DNA of 64,000 nucleotides, from NCBI GenBank assembly GCA_963662175.1, contig OY759227.1, positions 6,790,501-6,854,500 on the forward strand. Reading direction: 5' to 3'. Each line of letters opens with the position of its first letter. Positions within the stretch are counted from its first letter, which is position 1. Source of the stretch: Aradus depressus (lineage: Eukaryota > Arthropoda > Insecta > Hemiptera > Aradidae). Of the stretch, positions 10,908 through 20,489 are shown in pieces. The translations under genes and the position numbers were made by a program. The notes beneath the pieces were generated by a model. The model did no database searches. It was given only the letters and a program-made list of their open reading frames with translations, and was not told the DNA's origin.

Positions 10908-11275
10908 GAATGTATGCTACACGGCCCCTTGTTTTCTTTATAAAGGAATTGGATGCATAAGTGCCCGCAATACGGAGTGTTCCAATCCTGATATCGATCG
11001 CGATTGTATTCAATTGTACACCCTTTTATGTATTTGATTATTTCATGAGGAGGTGGTAAATTTCCAAACGAGTCGAAATACTTGACTTTATTTTTACGTT
11101 TGACATAGCAAACCCAATGTGATCCGGGTTCATTGACTCTATTAAGGTTCACAATAGCAGACTCATATTCATTTGGCTTCTTTGGCAATGCGCCTCTCAA
11201 GAATACACCTCTAAAATGACATAGGGGTTTGGCATATTTTACCAAGTCCAAATTTGTAAGAGCTCTGTCTGGTAG
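10904..11275 (-). CDS. Polinton B: adenain-like cysteine protease without its own ATG
   Basis: The frame contains FRGVFLRGALP, the catalytic His in GSHWVCYVK, the acidic residue in KVKYFDSFG and the catalytic Cys in TPYCGHLC, in the order of adenovirus-type (C5) maturation proteases. The family cleaves capsid precursors during virion assembly. There is no methionine codon anywhere in the frame. Upstream, the frame runs without interruption back to the TGA (11276-11278) that ends the hydrophobic protein. Translation by readthrough of that UGA (followed by CUA), or from a non-AUG codon, would be needed. The catalytic residues are present, so the domain itself looks intact. Confidence 0.8.
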   Translation of the reverse strand, partial: LPDRALTNLDLVKYAKPLCHFRGVFLRGALPKKPNEYESAIVNLNRVNEPGSHWVCYVKRKNKVKYFDSFGNLPPPHEIIKYIKGCTIEYNRDRYQDWNTPYCGHLCIQFLYKENKGPCSIHS

Positions 11276-11611
11276 TCACATTTGAATTTTTTTGTACGGT
11301 CTCACATACAGACCGTATCCTTTTCTGTATGGCCTCACATACAATCCTTGACCAATCTTCTGGCCTTCCATTGTTCTATTATGTCTTTTCATTTCCTCCA
11401 ATTTTGCTCTCGCATTCTGGACATCAGAAACGGTTTTAGCTATCGCTGACGCGCCTCCAGCTAAACTACCGAGTGCAGACAAACCTGCAAATAATGGAAC
11501 GAGAAAGGGTAATACCCCTCTCGTTTTAGGAAGCGGAAAGACTCGAGGCGTTTTGCTAATTTTCCATTTTTGTAAATATCGTTTAGCCTTTTTCAATAAC
11601 TGAGGCTTCAT
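11276..11611 (-). CDS. Polinton B: glycine-rich hydrophobic virion protein (PX-like)
   Basis: The conserved block is FLVPLFAGLSALGSLAGGAS, a membrane-prone hydrophobic segment, followed by a short coiled stretch (RAKLEEMKRHNRTMEGQKIG) and a Tyr/Gly/Lys-rich tail with two YVRPY copies. It corresponds to the second half of the Polinton A protein at 41212. I chose ATG 11611, but comparison with Polinton A suggests it was once in frame with the phospholipase-like ORF just upstream. The role is probably in virion core or entry, by analogy with adenovirus minor core proteins; this is inference. Confidence 0.7.
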   Translation of the reverse strand: MKPQLLKKAKRYLQKWKISKTPRVFPLPKTRGVLPFLVPLFAGLSALGSLAGGASAIAKTVSDVQNARAKLEEMKRHNRTMEGQKIGQGLYVRPYRKGYGLYVRPYKKIQM

Positions 11612-12011
11612 CAATAGGCAAATGATGGCTGACTCTTGCAGCTTTTATAAGTTTGCCAAATGATCCGCGGGATCCCGAGCCTATTTTGACTTTGGCTTTC
11701 ATTCCGGAAGTTACAACTAAAGCAGCCGCTTTCTCTCCCCACTTTGCGTCCTTAGATTGCACTCTTGTCCAAGCTTTATCTGCCCAAATTCTGTCGGCTA
11801 TATGCCGCTGAGATAAATCTTTAGTTTTTGAATAGGATATATCGTGTTCACGACAGGCTTCGTCTAGGGGATTAATTCCTCTAACGCCTCGGGCTAAGCG
11901 TTCTTGTGGATGGGTGCCAGGCCCGCAAAAATTATACCCGGGGATGTGAGCTTCAAATGGTAGCTTATTGATCAAAGTGTTTACTATGCCTTCTCCGATC
12001 TTTCGTTTCAT
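11583..12011 (-). CDS. Polinton B: phospholipase A2-like domain protein
   Basis: Starting at ATG 12011, the calcium-loop motif YNFCGPGTH (residues 26-34) is followed by the catalytic helix DEACREHDISY (residues 50-60, His56-Asp57). This is the arrangement of parvovirus VP1-type secreted phospholipase A2 domains, which in those virions open endosomal membranes. The last 30 residues (SFGKLIKAARVSHHLPI) match the first part of the Polinton A hydrophobic protein. It seems that the two ORFs were one protein, split here by a one-base shift near 11,611. The domain is absent from Polinton A. An alternative GTG start lies at 12026. Confidence 0.8.
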   Translation of the reverse strand: MKRKIGEGIVNTLINKLPFEAHIPGYNFCGPGTHPQERLARGVRGINPLDEACREHDISYSKTKDLSQRHIADRIWADKAWTRVQSKDAKWGEKAAALVVTSGMKAKVKIGSGSRGSFGKLIKAARVSHHLPIDEASVIEKG

Positions 12012-12082
12012 ACTGAATGCCGGCACTCATAATCATAAATTTATATATAGACGCTTCTACCCAAGAGATTCCATTTGCCGAG
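12012..12082. promoter_or_regulatory. Divergent promoter region, Polinton B
   Basis: The 71 bp between the phospholipase-like gene (minus) and the ATPase (plus) contain TATATATA at 12042-12049. The same gene pair is divergent in Polinton A, so a shared bidirectional promoter is plausible. No other element is recognised. Confidence 0.35.
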
Positions 12083-12253
12083 ATGCATTTGGAGTCTCAG
12101 CCTTTACAACTGAAAGTTGTTAATCTTCTCCCCCATGATGAAAATGCGGAATCCGCCAGTCTGTTACCAGCAAGACCTCTGATAATTGTTTGCGGCGCAA
12201 GCGGATCGGGTAAAACCAATTTGGTCATTAGTCTTCTCCTCGATGAAAATGGT
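12083..12253 (+). pseudogene. Polinton B: packaging ATPase, N-terminal part
   Basis: ATG 12083 starts a frame with QPLQLKVVNLLP and Walker A CGASGSGKTN, followed by SLLLDENG, then homology stops abruptly at 12,253. The next homologous codon is at 33,067. The family is the FtsK/HerA-type genome packaging ATPase. Confidence 0.9.
12243..12253. repeat. 11-bp flanking duplication (left) of the 20.8-kb block
   Basis: ATGAAAATGGT is repeated exactly at 33056-33066, in the same codon phase of the ATPase gene. It looks like the target site duplication of the I-like element that opened the block. Confidence 0.8.
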
Positions 12254-12786
12254 TGGCTGGTTTATTTATTTTGGGCGAACAACTGCTTCAGTTATTATCG
12301 CCCTATCTTGTTACGTTCATTACCCTAACTATGCCAGCGAACTCTTAATGCAGTTGACGAGAACAGCCATGATGGGATCCCACAGGGGGCCAGGGGGCCC
12401 AGAGGAAGGCCAAGCACAGGACCCAGGGCACCAACGAACAGGCAGGCCGGGCGGGGGGACAAAGACAACGGCACCGCCGGGCCACTCACTCAAGTATATG
12501 AAGCATTTAGCTTAATCGTGAAGGTAATGGGACTTGGAGACGAGAGTGTGCATGTGAGGAAAGCCGTCCACACCCTCCAAGTCCGGGACCGTTCCAGTCC
12601 AGAGGCCCCGGCGGCGCCGCCCCAGGCCCCCCTATCCAGCCAGCCGTGCACGCTAGCCACCCGAGAGCCCCACGCAGGACCCCCCCCGGCCCCCCGATCC
12701 CCAGGGGGAATCCCCATGGACTGCTTAGGTCCCACTCAACTGGCGGAGCGTCCTAAAAAAAGGCAAATGATAGCAGACAGTAGGTC
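12254..12786 (-). other. GC-rich 3' region of the I-like element, no gene
   Basis: The stretch 12,360-12,740 is strongly GC-rich (C-runs around 12,675) and unlike its AT-rich neighbours. Plus-strand open frames exist but look like by-products of composition. I treat it as 3' untranslated sequence of the minus-strand element. Confidence 0.45.
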
Positions 12787-15700
12787 TCACATTTTTTGGT
12801 ATAGCCCAGTTTCTTTTAAGAAATTAATGACTCCATCCAGGATGGAGGGGTTGTCCCCCAGCGCCTCCTCCAAGCTCCTCGGAACATTATTTTTCCTGAG
12901 AAAGTCTTCATAAAAGGAGCACTCCGAGAATATGTGGTATACACTCAGGGAGAGGTGGCAATGATTACACCTGGGGGGCTGTTCTTTTGCGATCAGGTAG
13001 CCGTGGGTGAGCCGCGTGTGCCCGTTTCTCAGCCGGGCGATGGCCACTTCCTCCTGTCTGCAGCTTCTTGTAGACGAACTCCAGGGCGATACCGACTTCT
13101 TGATTTCTTTAAGTTTGTTCGGATTCACCTCCTCCCACATTTGCTCCCAATGACTTTTAATTGTTAGGAGTAGGGAGCGTTTTACTTCGTTGGGGGTCAG
13201 TGGGGTTCTGCAAATCTCAGTAAGGTCATGGGCCGCGTTAGCAGCTTTATCAGCTCGCTCGTTCCCTGGGATTCCAACGTAGCTTGGCACCCAGACGAAG
13301 ACCACTCGTTTTCCCATTTCTCTCAGCATGGCGGCATAGCGATGAACCTTGTAGACGGCATGATGGGGTGAGTACATGCGATCCAGGCTCTGGAGTGCAC
13401 TAAGGGAGTCCGTACAGATCGCAATCTCATTTTCCTGGACAGACAGGGCATAATATAATGCGAACCCCACAGCAGTCAGCTCCGCTGTGAAAATACTACA
13501 AAGGTCATGCAATTTATACTTATTTCCCCAAACGTTGTCCGTGAAAGCACAAGCAGTAGACCCGGTTACTTTGGAGCCATCGGTATAGATGACTCTATGA
13601 CCCGTGAAGCGACTCAGAACAGAAAGAAATCTCTGCTTGACCTCTTCCTGGTTGGTTGAGGCTTTGTGGACTTCGCCTTTCAGCTCTAGATTGCAGAGGG
13701 GTTTCCTAAATGTCCAAGGAGGGATATCTTCCCGGGTTTCATTTATGTCAACTTTTAATAACTCCTGGGTGGCTCTTGACATTCGTAGACCTAAAGGGAG
13801 TGTGGCATTGTTTGAGTTGTTGAAGAGGGCTCTGAATTTTGGACGAAAAAGGTAGTTGAAACAAGGATGTGAAGTCTGGGTTACAATTGTTGAGAGGTAG
13901 TTCGCTGCAAGCGTCTGTCTTCTAAATAAGAGGGGGGCGGTTCCAGACTCCGCGCATAGGCTTATAACAGGCCTGGTGCTGAAGGCACCTGTTGCCAGTC
14001 GTATCCCAGCGTGGTGAACGGCATCCAGAAGAGCAAGGTTGGGCAATTTAGCCGAGCCATACACGAAACAGCCATAGTCTAGCTTTGAGCCTATCAGTGC
14101 CTTTTATACTCTGAGGAGGGTTATCCTATCAGCTCCCCATCCAGTATGGGCAAGGATCCTCAGCATCTTCAGCCGCTGATAGCACTTCTCCTTTAACTGC
14201 TTGATATGGGGGATCCAGCTGAGTCTCCTGTCCAATTCGAGACCCAGGAAACGCGCATGTTCCTTGTATTGTAGAAGGGAGTCGTACAGGTTGATACTCG
14301 GAGAGCTTCCTCAGTCGGTTGAAGTGAATACAGAAAGTTTTCTCCGAGGAGAACTGAAATCCTGTCTCAAGGGCCCATTCCTGTAGTTTGTTGACTGCCG
14401 TTTGTAGGATGACTTGTATGAGGTCAAGTTGACTAGACCGACAGTGGATGGCAAAATCATCAACGAACAAGAAGCCTGTAGTGTATCTGTTAATGCAGCC
14501 TGTGATTTTATTGATGGCGATGGAAAACAAGGTAGTACTAAGGACACTGCCTTGTGGGACACCGGTTGTCTGGATCTGGGGATCAGAGAGTGTGCCACCC
14601 ACCATCACTCTGAATGTCCTTTCCTTCAGGAATTCCTTAATAAAGATAGGAAGATTGCCTCGGAATCCCCATTCGTACATGGAGTTTTCATGATGTGGGG
14701 AGTCCAAGTGGTGTCAAAGGCTTTTTGGATATCGAGGAATATTGCTACGGCATGCTCTTTGTTAATGAAAGTGTACTGTAACTCTCCTTCCATCCTTACC
14801 AAGTGGTCCAGGGCAGATCGTTTTCTTCTGAAACCGCTTTGGAGGTTCAAGATACGGTCTGATTGTTGAAGTACCCACCTGAGTCTCTTGTTGATAATTC
14901 TTTCCATCAGCTTACAGAGGCAGCTAGTGAGTGAGATAGGTCTGTAGCTGTTGGCTGACCTCTTGTCTTTCCCTGCTTTTAAGATTGGTAGGATGTAAGA
15001 TTCTCGCCACTCCTTGGGCAGGACTCCTTTACCCCAAATTTGGTTATATATGCCTAACAGCCTGCGGAGGGCTACTAGAGGAAGGCCTTGTATCATCTGG
15101 TATTGAATTCCATCAGGGCCCGGAGATTTGCCTTTAAGTTCACGGAGGGCGTTCAGTAGTTCCCATTCGGTGAGAGGCTCGTTATACTTCTCTGACGATT
15201 GACTAGGCAGGTGGAAATTCATTGTTGCGTCTTCTTGAGTTTCTTGGTTTGCCAGAAACTGGGGATCATATCCCTGAGAAAATATATCATGGCGAGTTCC
15301 TCAGCAACTATTTTTTCGTCGGAGCAGAGTCTACCTTGAATATTCAGCATGATGGGCGGATGAACCTGACATGGACTTGATTTTTCTCCAGACGGTATGA
15401 TACGGGGTTGAAGAATTAATACTACTCACATAAGTTTTCCAGAAGTTGGATTTATTGGTGTTTATAGTCCTCTTGGTTAGAGCTTTCTGTTTTTTATAAG
15501 CGATGTAGTTACTTTGAGTCATAGAGCTTTTAAAGATTCTATAGACCCTTCTCTTTTCTCTAATCGCTTCTTTGCACTCTTCATTGAACCAGGGGACTGG
15601 TCTTCTTTTGGGATGAGAAGAGCTCCTAGGTATAGAGGCACAGGCCGCAGAGTAGATGAGATTGGAGAGGCCATGGTAGTTGGTCATTGGATCTTCTGAC

Positions 15701-16428
15701 CGAACTTCTGATGGGGTGGCCAGTTCTTGGAATTTGTGCCAATCAGCTCTCTCCAGTATCCATCTACGGCGTCTGCTGGGGGTAGGAAGGCAAGTGTTTG
15801 CGGAGATTAAGATGGGAAAATTGTCGATGGAGTATTGCTCCAGACAAACGATCCATTTCATGTGCGGGAGGAGAGAGGTTGAGCAGGCGGTGATGTCGAT
15901 GGAAGAGAAGGTGCCGTAGCTAGGGCTTAGGTATGTAGGTTCGCCAGAGTTGAGGATAACGAGGTTGGAGACGTCAAGGACTCTCTCTATGAGGGAACCC
16001 CTGGGCATGGTGTGAGTGGAGCCCCAGGAAGGGCTGTGGGCATTGAGGTCCCCCAGTAGCAGGATGGGCCCCTCCAATTGGGACATAAGGTCCCTGAGCT
16101 CAGTCTGAGGGGGCAGATAGGTGTTGCAGATGGTGATGGGGGGTGGTGTCTAAAGTCTGATGGCGACGGCTTGGAGTGAGGTCCGGAGCGGCACTTCGGT
16201 GGCAGGCACCCGGACGGACACCGCAACAGCCACCCCTCCACACGCTCTTCCCCTGGGAGGTCCTCTGTAAACCTCGTAGGTCCTCAAGTCGAAGTCTTCG
16301 TTTGTTTTCAGATGGGTTTCCTGGAGACAGTTACAAATAGGGTCGAAGTCTTTGGCGAGTAACAGTAGATCACTGATATGTGTCTTGGCACCGTTTATGT
16401 TGTATTGAATTATGTTCATGTACCGCAT
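12787..16428 (-). pseudogene. I-like non-LTR retrotransposon ORF2 (EN-RT-RNase H), decayed
   Basis: The start is at 16428 or 16419 with MNIIQYNINGAKTH. The endonuclease follows (CLQETHLKTNED; GPILLLGDLNAHSPSWGS; SSIDITACS), then the RT (SYRPISLTSCLCKLMERI; TTGVPQGSVLS; catalytic FVDDFAIH in place of the usual YADD). RNase H comes next (VIYTDGSKV, FTAELTAV, ICTDSLSAL, WVPSYVGIPGNERADKAA) and a C-terminal zinc motif CNHCHLSLSVYHIFSEC. Stops and frameshifts lie near 16,150, 15,330, 14,660 and 14,100, so it is dead. The RNase H domain places it in the I/jockey superfamily rather than R1 or RTE. Confidence 0.85.
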
Positions 16429-17690
16429 GCACTTCCAAGCACTCGCAGGCACACACAGGTTCATACATGATCGGGAGGATACGAAAAAAGAGGAAAGATA
16501 AACAAACAAAATAATAGTAATAGTCGTACAAAATAGTAAAGAAAAAAGAAAAAACATATAATATATACATACCTATACTCAAACACAAGTTACAAACACA
16601 CATATATACACAAATAAATATATTAAAAGGTAATAACAAATAGTTGGGGTAATGAGAAAAAACAAAGTAATAAATAACAATGATAGCAGGCAAATTACTA
16701 TATACATATGTACGCCAACATTCATACTTTCACATGTACTAACATATACACGCAAACGTGCAATAAAAATACGTACATGCGTTAAAAGAATAAATACTAA
16801 AATATATTGAGATGTATTGAATATGAGAGATCCAGTGGTGAGTTACAAAAAGAACAATAAACAAGGAGTAGTTGCAACTTTGACGGGTAGGGATCGTTTG
16901 TATGTACAATTATGAAAAATTAGTGACTGTAGTTCATGTGACGGCCACTGGGAGCGTATTGGGTATGTGCTCCATAGACTGGCGGGATTAGAATTCTGGG
17001 CTGCTCCAGTGTCCATAGCGGGGAGACACTCCTGTTTTAGCTGCCGGAGGAGGCAGATCTTTCCCGTCTTAGCTGCTAGAGGGAGAGCATCCCCGCTGTA
17101 TATCTCCAAGGGACTGGACTTTTCTCGCCTCTCCGTGGATTTGGAGGACTCTGGATGAGAGATCCCAGGCTGGAGTATAATTTAGAAGTGGAAGATTTTT
17201 GAAGGTAACGCAACCATTTTTACATTTTATCCGACGTCGAAGCGAATTGCTGAGCTACAACCTAGAAGGGGCTCCAGGACACATTTATAATTATTTTATT
17301 AAAAGATACATTTAATACAGGAGATATCTAATAAGCGGAGATCTACGGAAAGAGGATCCAGAGCTGGCTGACCATCAGTTAGATATCTTCACATTGGGGG
17401 GATATAAAGACATTTAAGATCATACAAATTCTTTTCATATTTTATTAATGTATGTTTTATTGATAATTTATCTCAGATGTTTGATTCTTTAAGGGACGCC
17501 TCATAGTTATATTGATTGATGGTTATTGTAATAAATTATGTTTTTCTTTATAAATTGTTCTCTGAATTCTCTGTAGCCTAACTCACCATCTGACTACATG
17601 ATTTAACCCCAATAAGTAACTTCAATTTATTTTAGATAGTTTAACCAAATTAAAGACACAAAACAGGTCACTTCAATATATATATTGTAG
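16429..17690. other. No clear gene; probable linker between ORF1 and ORF2 of the I-like element
   Basis: AT-rich DNA with CA/TA-rich stretches (16,560-16,760) is followed by a more balanced stretch (16,840-17,170). There an 88-codon minus-strand frame can be read but not recognised. It lies between ORF2 and the gypsy insertion and would fit the inter-ORF or ORF1 C-terminal part of the interrupted element. Confidence 0.35.
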
Positions 17691-18580
17691 TGTGTCGTTT
17701 TGACAACTACATGACTTTATGGTTTTAAATAAAAAATTAAGGGGGGGTGAATCTATTTGGTATGTAGTAATCTAATTGATTAAAAAAAGAGTGATATCGA
17801 TTGACTAAAAAAGTTAATCGATACCACATGTTGATGATAATTGGATTAAGAATTCATAAATTCACAATAAATAAATAAAAAATAAATAAAAATAAAAATA
17901 TCGGAGCTAAGTAAATTTTAAATAAATTTATAATGAGATACTGATTAGGTATTATATAATCTGGAGAGTCATGGTACGAAAAACAATGGAGTCGTATGTG
18001 ATAAAGTGAGAGAGGAAGTAGTGATCTCTCTGTGTGCGCAAAGAAAAAAAAAGAAGAAAAAATTAAACAAGTGAAGTTATGGAGTGAGTGGTAATGAAGT
18101 TGATGATGGCTACACGGATACGTAACAAAAGTATAAATGAAGCCATGAGGATGAGCTTATGAGACCAACGTGGAGGTACCCACATGGAGCTCGATCATTA
18201 AGAAGCCAAAATCATCTCATCAATGAAAGTATAAAGCAAGTAAGCTAATCAATGCGCAGTTTCCATTTGATAATTTGTATATTTTATAAAAAATATAATA
18301 CGGTTGAATAAAAAATAATTGTAAGCTTGTCTTAATAACTAAAAAAAAAGGAAATTGAATTAAAATATGGATTTTAAAAGTTTAAATGTCTTGCTTATTT
18401 TTTATGATATCACTTTTCACCCATAATCATTCCAATAAAAAGAACCCTGAGGTTGTGGTCTGTGCATGTGACTAGAACAAAGTGAGTATTTATATTTTCG
18501 TAGAAAGTCAAAAGAATAGAGCATGACAATTGTCGCAACGAACAAAGGACAGTAAATTATTATTAAAAATAAAAAATATT
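17691..18580 (+). repeat. 5' LTR of gypsy element 1 (end estimated)
   Basis: The start is defined by the match with 24,992-25,040. The end is estimated from the primer-binding-like TGGCGCC at 18,583. It contains no gene. Confidence 0.5.
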
Positions 18581-18698
18581 AAATATGGCGCCCAGAAATA
18601 TTGGACATGATGAGTGAGTGAAGGGTGACGCAGAAAATAATTTTAATTGTGATTTTTTTTAAATTTAAGAATTTGTGTTTTTGTGTATCTTTGATAAT

Positions 18699-20451
18699 AT
18701 GTCAGAGGAAATGAGTTATGTGGACTTGGGAGAAGGGAAAACAGAACGGGTTGTAGTTGCGGTAGAGGATACAGACGATCGTAGGGAAAGCAATATTTAT
18801 AGTGAGGGACCGAGTACCCAACCAGAATCGGGTATTTATGATTTAACAATGAGTGAAGAGGTAGATAAAGAGAGAGAAACATCAACTCCAAAAAGTATTA
18901 AAAATAAAACGGATGAGGGCCTTCAGCCGGAGAGTGAGACGAATTTGAATTTAAAAACAATGATGGAAATGTTAATACAAAATATAAACGTAAACCATTC
19001 GGAAATGAAATCAGATGTAACTTTTAAATTTGAGCAACAATCCAAAAATTTTAATGAAATGAAGTTAGAACTAAACTCAAAAATTGATGAATTAAAGGAG
19101 GACGTTAGCGCAAAATTTGAAAATATAAAAAAAGATGTAAACAAACGGTTCGATGAAGTAAATAAAAAAATAAAAGAGATGAAGGATGAATGTAACATCA
19201 ATATGAATGATGTAAATAACCAGTTAGGTGAACGTATACAAAAAAATAGAACAGAAATAATCGGTCAGAAAGAGGACATGGATAAATTTAAATTACAAGT
19301 AGATGATAATACACAAAGGTTAGAGGGAGCAATCAACAATAGTAAAAACCAACTAGAACAGTCGTTGAAAATCCGTATTGATAGTGTTAAAAAAATAAAT
19401 CAAGATGAACATAATAACATTAGGGAAAGTATAGATAAGGAAAAAGAAAGAACAGATCGGGAAATGGGTAATATAATACAAATAGTAGAAAAAGTGCAGG
19501 GGGATATTGGGGAACTTAAATCAGAAAATAATAGGAATAATATTACTGTTGCCGAAATGAAGGAGGAATTAGACAAGAGGTCTGTAATCGCAGAGACAAT
19601 GTTGGGTCTTAGTCCGGGAGCTAGACAGGGTCAATATAAGAAACTTCCTAAATTTAATGATAATATCAAGGAAAATCCTATCGAGTTTATTAAGAAACTT
19701 GAGGAGTATTTTGAAATGTTCCATATTAGTAGTTGGAAGGAAAAAAAAATTAACAATATCTGAATGTTTTACGGAAGATGTCGACATCTGGTGGGAGATG
19801 GAGGCGACGCGATTTACCGATTTTAAAAATTTCAAGGAATGCTTTTTAATTAAATATTGGAATAAAATTAGGCAGTCGGAGATAAGCGATCGATTAAATA
19901 ATGGAAACTATAGAAGAGGGGATGGTCGGTCAATGGAGAAATATGCCCGGAAAATATTAAAAGATTGTAGATACCTAAAGCCAAAAATTCAAGAGGAAGA
20001 TATAATAACAAAAATGATAAATCAATATCCTCCAGCTGTACAATATTTATTATCATTTTCAACTTTAACGGATGAAGATCAATTATTAAACGCATTGGCC
20101 AAATTAGATGAAAATCCGAATTGTTTTATAAATGTGTGGGCGGAAAAGGAATCAACAAGTTATAACCCAACACCACATGAATCTAATAACAATAATCATT
20201 ATTGGAAAAGGGATAACCAGTATACACCCAAGCGATCAGATAGGGACAGGGATGATGATAAAAATCGCGAGCGGAACAACGGGAGATGGAGAGAGCGATG
20301 GGATCGGGGACGAGGGAATTATAACCCGAGATCCAATTTTAATCCGAACAACCGAACGCCACCGCGGGTTAATATGGTCCCAATAAAATATTCAGATGAT
20401 CATCCGAGGGAAACAAAAGATGCGCAAAAAGGGGGAGAACAAAAAAACTAG
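18699..20451 (+). pseudogene. Gypsy 1 gag, coiled-coil type, frameshifted
   Basis: ATG 18699 (a GTG lies 24 bases upstream) opens an acidic N-terminus. A long heptad-rich coiled coil follows (about residues 80-290, with repeated KFENIKKDVNKRFDEV-like stretches). The capsid-like part continues in another frame (WWEMEATRFTDFKNFKECF, MEKYARKILKDCRYLKP). The C-terminus is Arg/Asn-rich (WRERWDRGRGNYNPRSN) instead of a zinc knuckle. The frame changes at the A9 tract 19741-19749. Confidence 0.75.
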
Positions 20452-20489
20452 GTTCGCCTCAGGTATCCCGTAATAGTCCGAGGGAGTGC

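Larger units (their letters stand above)
5700..12253. mobile_element. Polinton B, larger part (continues at 33,056)
   Basis: Seven genes occur in the same relative order as in Polinton A but on the opposite strand: exonuclease-like protein, major capsid protein, micro-gene, minor capsid protein, protease and hydrophobic protein (minus), then the ATPase (plus). The ATPase breaks off at 12,253 and resumes at 33,056. All parts carry stops or frameshifts, so it is an old copy. Its terminal repeats are not in view: the left end is lost near 5.6 kb and the right end near 34.5 kb. Confidence 0.9.

Noticed and set aside
12330..12913. GC-rich plus-strand frames with many Pro, Gly and Ala
   Set aside because: They oppose the 3' end of the minus-strand I-like ORF2 and have no motif. 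GC-rich composition alone explains the open frames.
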